Shown here in pieces: positions 46,084-58,600 of a DNA stretch of 64,000 nucleotides. The stretch is from Ziziphus jujuba (lineage: Eukaryota > Streptophyta > Magnoliopsida > Rosales > Rhamnaceae). The notes beneath the pieces were generated by a model. That model saw only the letters and a list, made by a program, of their open reading frames with translations, did no database searches and was not told the origin of the DNA. The stretch is from assembly GCF_031755915.1 (NCBI RefSeq), contig NC_083386.1, positions 17,965,001-18,029,000 of the forward strand. The letters are read 5' to 3'. A program made the translations under genes and the position numbers. The first letter of the stretch is position 1, and every line of letters starts with the position of its first letter.

Positions 46084-46539
46084 ATGCCAAAATGTTTAAA
46101 GCTCTTTGTTTTGGTGTGGATGATTATTGCTGCTTCTTCTCTATGCCCAAGAGGTGCTGAGGCTGGGACCTTTATAATCTCGCATCGTAAAGGTAACCAA
46201 GTTAACGACTTTATATATATATATAAACATTAATTATTAGGAAGATGATTTCCTCTTACCAATATTGATGTATGTCACCCAGCCCATGCGAAGTGACACT
46301 GCCCAGTAACATAAAATCTATAAATGTGTATATATATGCCTTTCTCCATATTATCTGTGTTGGATATGTGTTTTGAAGAAGCTGATAGTGGTTGCGTGGT
46401 TTTTACAGCAGCAGGTAATTTCTTGGGTAGTCTTGGAGTCGTTTGCAAGTGTTGCGATGGTGAGACCGAAGGTGAATGTAAAACTAAATGGGATACACCT
46501 TGCCAGAACCTACAATGCCTTCCTTGGAAATATCATTAA
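46084..46539 (+). CDS. Two-exon gene for a small secreted cysteine-rich peptide
   Basis: Exon 1 (46,084-46,192) encodes 36 residues: MPK, then a hydrophobic core (CLKLFVLVWMIIAASSL), then CPRGAEAG, a typical signal peptide with likely cleavage after AEA. The exon ends AAAG^GTAACC in phase 1. Exon 2 in matching phase can start at 46,379 (after ...TTTTGAAG), giving an 89-residue precursor. It can also start 30 nt later at 46,409 (after TTTTTACAG, the stronger acceptor), giving 79 residues. Exon 2 ends ...LQCLPWKYH at the stop 46,537-46,539. Mature cysteines follow C-X16-C-X-C-C-X7-C-X7-C-X4-C; the shorter form drops the first and leaves six. Small size, signal peptide and cysteine spacing suggest an apoplastic signalling or defence-type peptide. 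I do not recognise a named family, so the function is not assigned. Confidence 0.75.
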
Positions 46540-48944
46540 TTATTACCGCCAATCGTATCTTCTCATTGATATAGAGATATATATCGAGAGACAGAATGCA
46601 TTCTCATGAAGTAAACGAGTCTGTACATAATGTATCGATATGTTCTATTATTATTTGGTCGGCTCATTGTGTGCCTATAGCTCGGTTTTCTCTTTTGGAA
46701 ACACATACAAAGCTTACTAGGTTGATGATTTCTCTCTTACTTTATACATAGAAGTACGTAGGACCATGCCCATAAAAGACCGTCCAGTAAATCCATAGAA
46801 GATCTTCGTGTTAACAGTTAAATAATTATGTTTGCACCATGTGCAGGCTTCTTCTTAAATATAATATATATATCTGTATTAATCTCCTGCTTCAGTAATC
46901 TTAATATATTGATATTATAATCAAAATATATATTTTTTAAAAATTTCCCTTGCAGTGTATATACAGAGCTTTAATTCTAATGTTTTACGTTCATATATCT
47001 ATAAAAATGGGTAGTCAATGGCTGGATTTAGAAGCATTTTATAATTAGACCTAGTCACATATCACGTATCTATAAAAATAGATACTCAATGGCTGGATCC
47101 GGAAACATCTGTCAATTAGACCTGGTCAAATATTGTTTTATCTCGTGCTCGCCGTAAATTTTTTTCACTCAAAGATATGATCCATTAAATTTATATATAT
47201 ATATATATATATTGAAATAGAATTAATATCAACTGCAGTTTCTAAAGTTTGGATAATATTATATTTAGCATCTGATTTTTCTGACATTTTAACTGAAGCC
47301 CCTCCATTAAAGTACGGTTTGAAAGCTTCAATTTTCTCTCTTACGTGGTAGTTTAAATTAATATTCTACTTTTGATAATTAATTTCTTTTCCTTCCTTAT
47401 TTCTTACACCTCTTCTTAGCAATAAAATTGAAGCTTAATTTATATATGGAGTTACCAAAATAAAAACGAAAATAAATGTACCTGTTCTAATTTTACAATT
47501 TAAAAAAAAACTAACAATAACCCACATACCCATCTCTCTCTTTTCCCTTTTTCTGTCTCGTCTGGGTGTATATATATATGTATATTTATTTTTTTCAGCT
47601 TTTTGCTCAATTTCTCGTAGTGTCAAATTCTCATCAGTATGAGTCAAAGGAATGGCCCCTGGCCTCTGATTTATATATAAAGGGCAAGATGAGCATAAAC
47701 ACCCTCTTTAACTTCTATTATGATGGATTGGATGTCTTTCATTTTTTATTCTTCTTCTTCTTCTTGTTTCAAACCTCTTGTAGGCAGCGTTGAGTTTTTT
47801 TCTTTTCTTTTTTTAATTTTTTTTTCGTATTTTTCATTTATTTAGTCACAAAAGAAGAGGCAACCCACTTTTGAATTTTGGTTTTTACGGCATGTTTAGA
47901 TAAAGATAAAGTTAGTGAAAATTTAATTTTTTTAGAAAAATGATAAATTTCTTTTGTTTGTATATTTACTGTGAAGTGGAAAAGTGTGGACCCAGGAAAT
48001 TAGATTCCCACCAATGTAGAAAAATATGTGGAAAAGTTGTTCACATCTATATATGTGTCATTTTGAGAATCCAAGAGAAAATAGTTTTAAATTTTTTTTT
48101 TAAAATACATATTTATCTTTAATTTATTATACAATATTAAATTTAATTACTTATCAATCCCGACTTTCTCATTACTCACCATACAGATTAAGAGAAAAAA
48201 TAATTCTTAGCAAACTAAATCCCGGGAATCAATTTCTCTCTCAACTTTGACACTTCCCAAATACCCCGTTAATGTGACAAGGAATTTCTTTTTTCTTTTT
48301 TCTTTTTTGGTCTACCCTTCTGGGTGTTTCTTCATTTTTTTTTCCTTCAAATTTGTAAGAGGGAAAGAAAAAACAAAACTTTGGGATCTCCAATATTCAT
48401 AGTTTTCCCTGTTATTATAAACCAACATTTCAATTCTGGTTTGATCTTGTCATTGATTTATTTAACCCCACAAAGAAAATTCAAGCACAAGAAAAATTTA
48501 TTCAACATTTTCTCTTCACAACCTAGCAAACATCATTTCTTTTCCTACCTCTTTTGAAAAATTAAGATCATAGATAAACAAAACTAAAATAAATAAATAA
48601 ATAAATTTTTGCTTTCTTTTCTTTGCAACTAATGAGGGAAAAAAGCCAAATAGAAGAAGGTATCAAAGAGTAACAAACACAAGTTAAACCGGAGCAAAGA
48701 AATTTAATATTTTTTTTTTAAAAAAAATTGTATATATTTCCCTTCCAATTCGAAATCTTACTTCCCTATTGCAAAATAGAGACCTAGGATGAAATAAATA
48801 TATATCTAAGATCAACCCTAAATCAAATGTATCATTCAGTAGTAGGTGAGAGAATAAACACTCTTTTATATATTTATTTATTTTTCTTCCTCCAAGGCTT
48901 TTTCCTATTAGTGATATCAAACATGAATAATTAAACTATATTAT
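46540..48944. other. 3' flank of the peptide gene and AT-rich spacer
   Basis: Probably holds the 3' UTR of the peptide gene in its first 100-200 bp. Otherwise it contains a 71-bp tandem duplication (46,994-47,135), (TA)n at about 47,190-47,212, and CT-rich stretches near 47,740-47,830 and 48,285-48,345. No second gene is convincing. Confidence 0.5.
46994..47135. repeat. 71-bp tandem duplication, diverged
   Basis: Two adjacent copies share TATCTATAAAAAT, ACTCAATGGCTGGAT (TAGTCAATGGCTGGAT in the first) and ATTAGACCTRGTCA. Confidence 0.8.
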
Positions 48945-49471
48945 TGTAGCAGTATAATTCCAAAATCTTCACACACATTACAAAAATTGTATTTAATTAA
49001 ATTACTAACCTTTTAAATGCAGTCATTGATTTGTTAGATCTACCTGCAAAATAAAATATAGGAGTAACAAAAGCAGTGCTTAATGGACACACTGCTTTCT
49101 AAGCTTTCTCCCTAAGGTTTTCACCGAATAGGCATCATAGACACTTTAAAATCCTAATCACTCAATATATGTGTATTGTATATTATCGCTAGTGATTCAT
49201 TCCTAATTTATTTTTATATATACAAAATAATTAATAAATAATAATAGTATAGTATAATATAATAATATAATAATAAAATAGGGAATAAGTCAATTTGGCT
49301 TCTAGAGAGAATAAGTCCTTCAGTCTAATGGGCCAACTGAAGTATTACAGAGAATGTGTGGTCAAGGGCTCTACTGAAAAATTCAATAAACAAGCTAGTC
49401 CTATTACTGGTATAAATAAGTTCTGTAAGTGAGTTATATGATTATGGCTAGTCTATACAAAATATCTAACA
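48945..49471 (-). repeat. copia-2 3' LTR, about 527 bp
   Basis: On the coding strand it starts TGTTAGATATTTTGTATAGACT directly after the purine tract CAAGCTGGAGAT and ends around CTGCTACA. It aligns with the two ends of the interrupted LTR at 3655-4956. The far end is placed by similarity only. Confidence 0.65.
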
Positions 49472-49483
49472 ATCTCCAGCTTG

Positions 49484-51140
49484 GATACATAATCATCACA
49501 AATAACAACAAACTCGTTTACTACAGAAAATCTCCCAAATCAAAATAACATTTTATCTAAGCATAACATGCCGACAGGGCACAACAATATACCAGACTAG
49601 ATAGTAGAGATTCTCTCAGTAAATCTCCCAAAAAACTAGACACCATTTCAACTGAGCACTTTGCATGCCATAAACTCAATCTAGATAATAGAGATTACCT
49701 TACTATGTGCAATCCCCCAACGTATGATACCATTTCATTCAAGCAGATTCCATACCGACATGGTACGACAACATACTCAAACTAGGTAGTAAGAAGTCAC
49801 CAAGGTACTTGTGGATTAACATACACATATACATAGAGACTAAAATCTCAAATAGGCCTGCTAGTATAAGGAGTAACTATATGTATAATAAACATCACAT
49901 TATAATGATCCACATACATATATGTATTATTCAAAAGGCAATACTTAATCATATGCTACATACAACATGGACATTATTACAGATTACAAAACTTCCACCG
50001 AGCTATAGCAATCTCAACTGCTCCACATTCATATAAAGACGTATCTTCCTTAAATAAGTTTATAGGCTAGCCTTTGTTAGTGGGTCTACCACCATGTTAT
50101 AACAGGGGTGTTACGCAACAAAATGAAACTCTCATAAAAATGATACAGCTGCAAAATTACCACAAAACAACATTATAGGTCTTATAACAAAAGTGCACTC
50201 AAAAGCATGCATCATAGTCTCAAAACAATCCATATACCTTACCTCAACAATCAATGAATCTATAAGTTTTTGTCCAATACTAATTCATAAAATAGCTTTC
50301 ACTGCCATGATAAATAACATTCTTAGTGTTAAACATTTAAATATTTATATATATAGCCATTATAATCAGCCCACAAAACTCCATTGCATCAAAGTAGTGG
50401 TGTGTTGTTCTCAAAATCAATAATAGCTATTTCATAGAAGACATAGCTGGGACCTCTCAAGCATTTACAAGAACACACCACAACATAAACAATATCTGAT
50501 GGTGTGAAATCTTAAATGAACAACAAACTGCTAAAGGCAAAAGAATATTTGACTATTATCATTTGTTCCTTTTAATCATTCTTTCATTCTTAGAACACAG
50601 ATCCTTAAAGAGTTCATCACCGATATCACTAATACCATATTAGAATAATATTGTGAATATTAAAACTTAACACAATCTTATCAATACAGGCTCTAACTAA
50701 GACAATTATAATACATAATTAGCCTTGTCTCGAATCTTTATTTCTAGTACTAATGAAACCACATTAAGATCCTTTATATCAAAATGGCTACACAACAACA
50801 AATTTATCTTAGTCAATAGGTCAGTATCATTGAAAGCTCTAACAGTATGTCTTCAACATATAATATTATAAATATTAAATTGCTCCCACTTACACTCAAA
50901 TATATACACAAATTAACAGCATTCTCTTTAAAACCATTTTAGATGACAATCCTATCAAAAATTGAGATACCACTACCATAAGGCTTACTCAAGATCATAA
51001 ATAAATCTTTTAAGCATACAAAATAAATTCTTATTCCCCACTACTTGGAAGCCAACTAGTTGGACTATGTATATACACATCCTAATACAAAATTCCATTT
51101 AACAAAGTAGTTCTAACATCCGTATGATACAACTCCAAAA
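49484..51140 (-). pseudogene. copia-2 reverse transcriptase and RNase H remnant
   Basis: Coding-strand blocks in the expected order are: ELYHTDVRTTLLNGILY (51,078-51,134; family form ELHQMDVKTAFLNGxL), YVEDILLE near 50,841-50,864 (family form YVDDILL, first catalytic Asp changed to Glu), and NMVVDPLTKA near 50,068-50,098 (RNase H end, family form N-x-x-D-P-L-T-K-G). Stops interrupt all of it. Confidence 0.72.
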
Positions 51141-51160
51141 TATAATTAGCCTTACCTTAA

Positions 51161-52105
51161 TGTAACACTCCATCCCAAAGTACACCAGAATTTTCTTCGC
51201 GTTGATCGAGATTGACCGAGTTTGATTGCTATTGACCGAGGAAGGATAAATTTTGACTTTTTGTTGTGGATGGAATTTTATGTTGACCAAGGCACCGTTA
51301 TGTAGCAGGCATCATTGCAAATTAGTAAACTAGTAGCACATCGAAAATGAAGCTACCGTTTGGATGTTACGAGCAAAGTAATTTGCGGTTCGAATTGTTT
51401 GAGGGTGTCGGTTTGACTTTTACTTTTTATAAATATTAGCTTTGACTCTTGTATGGTTGTAAAGTACTCATTTATACGAGTCCATAGACTAATGGTATGC
51501 CTAATTTGGACATTTGGTTGAAAAGTTATGGACCAGAAATGGACGGGTGGTTATGTTATTAGTGTGCGTATGTAAAACATGTGCACAGTGTGTGCCATGA
51601 GTCACCTCGTCAGCCAATCCCATGATTGTACAATGACACCCACGAGTGGCTTTATAATTGGGCAAATTTAGGTGTGTGTGGGTGTGAAAGGTGAGAGAAG
51701 GAGAGAGAGAAGAGAGAGAAAGAGGAGAGCGACAGCGAGGGGCAGTCCCCACTGTTTGACCCACCTCTGGCCATTTTTCATTGACAAGTGCTAGACCGCC
51801 ATAACCACCCGTCCATTTCTGGCCAGCCACGCGCTAGGATTGAGGCAATATTCGACGAGTGGCCAAATTTATTCCATTGATGATTTCTTCCAATTTAGAC
51901 CTTCTTTTTTGGCACCGCCGATCTCGTTGAGTCACCCATCTCTTGATCTACCTTCTTACCAAATTTCATGACCATTGGCCACTAGACGCACCATTGGCGG
52001 TGAGTTTTTCCTGTGGGCATGGTGGCTCGCAGCGAAACCTCATTCCGACGAGTTCTCACCTATCATTTCCTACTAATTTGACCTCCATAAATGCAAGTCC
52101 GAGGT
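51161..52105 (+). repeat. Dispersed repeat beginning TGTAACACTCC, left part
   Basis: Composition changes sharply at 51,161 from AT-rich copia relic to mixed GC sequence with repeated GATTGACCGAG/TTGACCGAG phrases, a GA-rich run (51,690-51,730) and a 23-bp inverted repeat. The TGTAACAC start and the fact that it interrupts the copia relic suggest an LTR or other transposon end. The class is not proven. It is itself split at 52,105 by the Athila-type element and continues at 63,452. Confidence 0.5.
52101..52105. other. Target-site duplication of the Athila-type element, left (GAGGT)
   Basis: GAGGT is repeated at 63,447-63,451. Confidence 0.97.
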
Positions 52106-53846
52106 TGATGTGTAAAATCAACTCGCAAGTGCACGAATCGTTTTCAAGTAATAAAGTGGAAAAATAGGGTTGTCGTACCCAAGGGATTAAGTATTAAGTA
52201 CCAAAGATAATTAGGTTTTGATAATATTTGAACTAAAATTTAAGATGGCAATTGAAAACTAAATAAACTAAATTAAACAAAAGCAATCAATTAAAATTAG
52301 ATCAATTTCAAGTAAGAGAGAGAATTGAATAATTATGAATACTAAGGCATTTGATTTCACCACTAACTATTCCAATTTAATTACTTAAATATGTGAATTT
52401 AATTAACTAGTAATTTTGTTAACCATACTTAATCACAAAATTAATCAAAAGTAGTTTCCACTCACAATTGATAATATTCACATAACCTAATTTATTCCTT
52501 CCGGCCTATAAATTAAATCATGCAAATTCATCAAGCATAGATTAAGCAAATAATATGGCATGAGACATAACTATTTTCCAATCAATTATGCATTCATGTA
52601 AATCATTGGAGATCCATAATATTATCCTTTTCCAAGCTCAAATATTATTAAAATCATTCATTCCTTCCGGCCTATGAAAGCATTAAGTATACCAATGATT
52701 TATTAACAAAACATATTACTAATTAAATAAAACTCAACATATATTAAAATAATTAAACCTTCATAGTTAGGGCTACATCATAGCCCTAGCTATGAAAATT
52801 AGTTCATGGTAAAAATAATTTCAACATCCATAGTTATAAAAAATAATAAGATTCACAATTAAAGAGAAAGGAAAAGAGAATAAAAACTATTGAAGAAATT
52901 CTCCTCCAAGAGCTCTCAAAGTCGTAGCCTTCTTCTCCAAGCAAGCCCACGTCTTTATGCCTCTTCCAAGCTCTCCAATTGATCTTCTAAAACTCTAAAA
53001 CTTTAAAACTCTAGAACCCTTAAGAGAATCTTAGAAACTCCCAAAATTTGGTTTGTTTCTATTTAAGGGTCCTAAAAGCTCTTAAATAACTCTCTAAACT
53101 TGTATATCTTCCTTCAATGTGGTGGGGGCTATATATATAGGACCTTGGGAATCTTTTTCTCTCTTTATTTTCAATGTGGGAGTCTTGGAAGATACCTTTT
53201 TTAGGCCATGAAAAGGGTTGGACGAATTTCATGTGTAAAAAGGAAACTGTATATTACTTGGTCTCTACTACTTTCCTTTTATCTAATTCCTCCTAAAAAA
53301 TAGTTAATTAGTCTAATTTACCCTTAATGAAGCATGTGACATGACATGTGCCTCATTAATGATAAATTAACCAATTATTGCCACTTGTTTTTATCTTGGC
53401 CCTCAAATTGCCTTGATTCCCTCTTTTGATCAATGGTGGAGATTTAACTAGAATATTATTTTCTATAAATTCTAAACTTTAAATGATGATAACTCTTTGC
53501 TCGCACCTCGAAATCCAAAAATAACGAGACATTTGAAATCCTCAGATCGTGATGATTCATATGACATCCACTTCCATCATGAAATTCCCGATAGAATCTT
53601 TATGGAATCTTCAAGGTATCTTTTTGGAATATTTTTCATGCTTAGTCCGTTCGAGCTCAAATCTTGCTTCCCACCATAATTCGACCCAAGGAATCCATCT
53701 TTATGGTTGTTTTCTTAAAACTCTTCCTCTTTCACCTAGATTAAGAAAAATACATAATTAAGTATCTTTCCATAAGAAATTAACACAAACTAACAAATAT
53801 TAAGCTATAAATATGGCATAAAATCATTAATATTTTAGACCTAACA
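52106..53846 (-). repeat. Athila-type element 3' LTR (left)
   Basis: 1,741 bp. Appears identical to 61,706-63,446 with a constant offset of 9,600 bp. Confidence 0.97.
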
Positions 53847-53862
53847 AATACCCCCAAACTTA
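53847..53862 (-). other. Athila-type polypurine tract
   Basis: Coding strand AAGTTTGGGGGTATT directly precedes the LTR start TGTTAGGTC. A G-run of this form is usual in Athila/Tat elements. Confidence 0.82.
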
Positions 53863-55621
53863 AGATTTGCTAGTCCCTTGCAAAGAAAAAGAATAAGAAA
53901 ATGAAATTTTATTTAAAGAACATAAGATACTTTAATGAGGTGCCTCAAAGATTGTATAACATATGACTTTTCAAATGGTTTCAAAGTAATTATGTAACTC
54001 AATACCTTATATTCTATCCAACATATATGATACTTCCAATGTGTGTGTGTGGAAATCAATTTATACACTTAATTATCATGTGCTTGAATAAATTTACAAG
54101 AATTAGAGATTGATAATAACGTATGAACTACCATATGCTTGACTTAATTATCACTCTCCACTAATGTAGGTTAATGCACCACCTTAAATCATTAGGACTT
54201 CATGGTTTCTATTGTTAAGGCTAATGGATAAGGCTAAAGAAAGAAAAGGATAAGATATAATAAATCAAAGAAAGAAAGCTAAAATTAAATATCAATGAAT
54301 AAATTACTTGTAAAATTTGTTTCTTTATTAGAACTTCTTCAATTTCAATATCCTTTTTCTCCTTTTTATTGTGCATATATTCTTCAAATCACACATATTC
54401 TTTCTTTATTTCTTTTTTTTTTCTTTTTTTTCTTTTTTTTTCTTTCTTCTCCACTAAACCCCCAAACTTATTTTTCTTCTTATTGCACATTCAAACCTCT
54501 AATTTACACAAAAATGCAAACTAGAGCCAAATTCACCAAATACTTAACCTCCAAACTTTATTTTTTTTTTATTTTTTTTTTCAACACTCAAACAAGCTCA
54601 CAAGCATATATTCATATCAATTCAATTAAAGCTCTCTTTGTAGTATGTTCAAGGTAGGAAAAAGAAATTTAAGGCTCAAAAAGGGTAAGTAAATGTGCTT
54701 TAATGAAGAAAATGCTCTAATACATCTTTATGCATCCTAAAGGCTCAAATAAGGTACTAGTGGAAGATAATGTATTAGGTTGGCTTGAAAGGCTCAAACT
54801 TAAACAAAGATGGCCTAAATCATGTTCTTAGTAATGCATTCACCTAGGATTTCGCCTCAAGCAATAATCAAGCAAGTTCTAGAGTTCAATTAATAATAAA
54901 GTACTCTAATTCATGCAAACCGTCTTCAAAACACAATCTAAATTATGCATTATTGATTATGTGCTCAAAATTTATTGAAAGTAACAATATGTGAATATAA
55001 ATTCAAGCATTTAAGCATACACAAAAACAAATCCACCATCTAAAAACCAATTTATTTTCAATCATAGTCTTATCATTGGCTCATTAAAGTACTTAAGAAA
55101 ACACCACAAAAACAAATTTTTTTTTTTTTTAATAATGAAGGAAAATAAAAACTAAAACTAACATTTTTGAAAACTTATAAAAACACTTAAATGGACAAGA
55201 TTTAAAAGATGCAAAGCATGCTTTTCACCCCCAAACTTAAAATGAACAATGTCCTCATTGTGAAAAACATAAAATAAAGCAAAAGTAAATAAAAGGTAAA
55301 GAATACTCCCCTTTGAAGACATGGAATGTTCCTCGTAATGTGAAAAAAAAATTTGATGTACTCCAATGCATATTCAAGGTGGTTATACTCCAAAAACCTA
55401 ACTTTAGACTTGAAATTCTCAACATTCGTCTTTTGCTCTTTTACACCTAAACATCTTAAAACCTTGCAAAAACTCAAACAAAACACATCAAAACAACCTA
55501 AAAACAAGAAAACCACTAAAAACAACTAAAATAAATAGATAAATATAAGGTAAAGAAAGAAATTTGGGTTGCCTCCCAAGAGCGCTTGTTTAAAGTCATT
55601 AGCTTGACTCCTCCCTTTAAC
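53863..55621 (-). other. Athila-type 3' noncoding region between Pol and LTR
   Basis: About 1.76 kb without a long frame. In many Athila elements an envelope-like ORF sits here. The only candidate on the coding strand is a 107-codon frame at 55,525-55,202 with two hydrophobic segments and no recognisable envelope features, so I do not call it. A pyrimidine-rich plus-strand tract (about 54,405-54,450) and T runs near 54,550-54,580 are present. The phrase GGTTGCCTCCCAAGAGCGC at 55,567-55,585 is a block I associate with plant Athila-like repeats. Confidence 0.6.
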
Positions 55622-58600
55622 TTAATTAAGATCATCCAAGTAGAGGCTAGTCTCAAGCACTCCACCTTCATAATATGGCTTCAACCGCTGCCCATTCACC
55701 TTAAAACTTTCATGTCCCGGTTTGGTGATTTCAATTGCTCCACTTGGAAAAATTTGTACAATATCATATGGTCCACTCCATCTTGATCTTAATTTACCTG
55801 GAAACAATTTAAGTCTAGAGTTATAAAGAAGTACCTTTTGTCCAACATGAAAGTCCCTCTTTTTAATCATCTTGTCGTGCCATCTCTTTGTCTTTTCTTT
55901 GTAAATCTTTGCATTCTCGAAAGCATCCATCCTAAATTCTTCAAGTTCATCCAACTGCAGTAGCCTATTCTTGCCCACAGCCTCTTGATCAAAATTGAGA
56001 AACTTGGTTGCCCAATATGCTTTATGCTCCAATTCCACGGGAAGATGACATTCCATACCAAAAACCAGTTTATACGGAGAAGTACCAATGGGGGTCTTGT
56101 AGGCGGTCCGGTATGCCCAAAGTGCATCATCTAGCTTTAAGCTCCAATCCTTTCTTGAAGCATTGACCGTCTTCTCCAAAATCCTCTTTATTTCCCTGTT
56201 TGAAATTTCTACTTGCCCACTAGTTTGTGGGTGGTAAGGAGTAGCAATTTTATGTCTAACACCATATTTAGCAAGAAGGGATTCAAATTGTTTGTTGCAA
56301 AAATGAGTGCCACCATCACTAATGATTGCTCGGGGTGTACCAAATCTAGTAAAAATGTATTTTTTTAAAAATTTCAATACAACTCGTGCATCATTAGTAG
56401 GTAGTGCACTAGCTTCAACCCATTTAGAAACATAATCCACAGCAACTAAAATATATTTATTACCACAAGAAGAAGGAAAAGGACCCATGAAATCAATACC
56501 CCAAACATCAAACAATTCTACCTCAAGGATATTCTTCAAAGGCATCTCATTCTTCCTTGATATGTTCCCGGTTCTCTGGCACCTATCACACCCTTGCACA
56601 TAAATATTAGTATCTTTAAACATAGATGGCCAATAAAATCCAGAATTTAAAATTTTTGCTATGGTTTTTCTAGTCCCAAAATGCCCCCCATACTCACTAG
56701 AATGACAACTTTTAATAATGGACATTGTCTCTTCTCTAGCAACACACCTCCTAATTATACCATCGGCACACTTCTTAAAAAGATAGGGGTCATCCCAAAA
56801 GTAATACCTACTTTCCTTAAGAAACTTATGCTTTTCATATGGTTTTTCCAAACTAGGCGGCATAACATTAGTAACCAAATAATTAACAATGTCAGCATAC
56901 CAAGGTACATCAAACATACCATCAACCTTAAACACTTTCTCATCTGGAAAACACTCTTCTATATCTCTTTCTTCTTTTTCCTCACTCAATTCCAACCTAG
57001 ACAAGTGATCAGCTACTAGGTTTTCTACTCCTTTTTTATCCAAAATTTCTAAGTCAAACTCTTGAAGTAACAAAACCCATCTAATTAACCTAGGTTTAGA
57101 CTCTTTCTTACTCATGAGGTACTTAATTGCACTATGATCGGTATAGACAATGGTCTTAGAACCTAACAAATATGCTCTAAACTTATCAAAAGAAAAGACA
57201 ATGGCAAGCATCTCTTTCTCAGTAGTAGCATAATTAAGTTGAGCATCATTCAAAGTTCTAGAAGCATAATAAATAACATGCAGTTTTTTATCTTTCCTTT
57301 GTCCCAAAACAGCTCCTATAGCATAATCACTAGCATCACACATAATTTCAAAAGGTAGATTCCAATTAGGAGTACACATAATGGGAGCACATATTAATTT
57401 TTCTTTCAAAAGATTAAAAGCATGCATGCATTCATCATCAAAAACAAAGGGAACATCTTTATTCAACAAGTTACAAAGAGGTTTAGTTATCTTGGAAAAA
57501 TCCTTAATAAATCTCCTATAAAAGCCCGCATGCCCAAGAAAACTCCTAATACCTTTTATTGAAGTCGGTGGAGGCAATTTCTCTATAACTTCTATTTTAG
57601 CTTTATCTACCTCAATTCCCCTTTTAGAAGTCTTATGACCTAAAACTATGCCCTCTTGAACCATAAAGTGACATTTTTCCCAATTAAGCACAAGATTCAT
57701 TTCTTTACACCTTAGAAGAACCCTAGATAAATTTTGCAAGCAAGAGGTAAAAGAATCACCAAATACACTAAAATCATCCATAAAGATTTCAATGATATCT
57801 TCTACCATATCCGAAAAGATGGACATCATACACCTTTGAAAGGTTGCAGGTGCATTGCATAAACCAAAAGGCATCCTTCTATAGGCAAAAGTTCCATAAG
57901 GACAAGTAAAAGTAGTCTTTTCTTGATCATCAGGGGCAATAGCTATTTGATTGTAACCGCTATAACCATCTAGAAAACAATAATATTCCTTACCGGCTAA
58001 CCTTTCTAACATTTGATCAATGAATGGCAAAGGAAAATGGTCTTTTCTAGTGGCCTTATTAAGCTTCCTATAATCAATGCACACTCTCCACCCAGTAACT
58101 AACCTAGTAGGAATAAGCTCACTCTTATCATTCTCTTGCACAGTCATCCCACCTTTCTTAGGAACTACTTGAATAGGACTTACCCAATCACTATCCGAAA
58201 TAGGATAGATAATCCCGGCATCTAAAAGCTTTAAAATCTCACCATGAACCACTTTCTTAAGATTAGGATTAAGCCTCCTTTGATGTTCTACAGTTGGTTT
58301 ATGGTCTTCCTCCATAAGTATTTTGTGCATACAAATAGAGGGGCTAATACCCTTAATATCAGCTATAGTCCAACCTAGTGCAGTTTTATGTTCTCTTAAA
58401 ACTTCTAAAAGTTTGGCTTCTTGGTCCTCACTAAGGGTGGATGAAATTATTACCGGCAGGGTATTATTAAATCCTAGAAAAGCATATTTTAAATGACTAG
58501 GTAGTGGCTTCAAATCAATTATAGGTGGGTGCTCCACACTCGGTATCTTTCTAGGTCCACTCTCACCTAAATCCTCAAACTTTCCAACATAATCTACCTC

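Larger units (their letters stand above)
48945..51160 (-). mobile_element. Degenerate Ty1/copia retrotransposon (copia-2), 5' truncated
   Basis: A minus-strand relic with RT, RNase H end, polypurine tract and 3' LTR. It breaks off at 51,160, where a different repeat (TGTAACAC...) begins, so Gag, integrase and the 5' LTR are absent. LTR and polypurine region match copia-1 at the left of the window. Confidence 0.75.

Noticed and set aside
51501..51830. 109-codon minus-strand ORF spanning the 23-bp inverted repeat
   Set aside because: The GA/CT-rich tract and inverted repeat create the Ser/Leu/His-rich frame; no domain or start context supports a gene.
54295..54657. 120-codon plus-strand ORF with poly-Phe runs
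   Set aside because: Derived from T-rich tracts in the noncoding 3' region of the Athila-type element, on the antisense strand.
55202..55525. Possible envelope-like protein of the Athila-type element
   Set aside because: It has the right location and two hydrophobic stretches, but it is only 107 codons, lacks recognisable features and has AT-biased composition, so it is not annotated as a gene.
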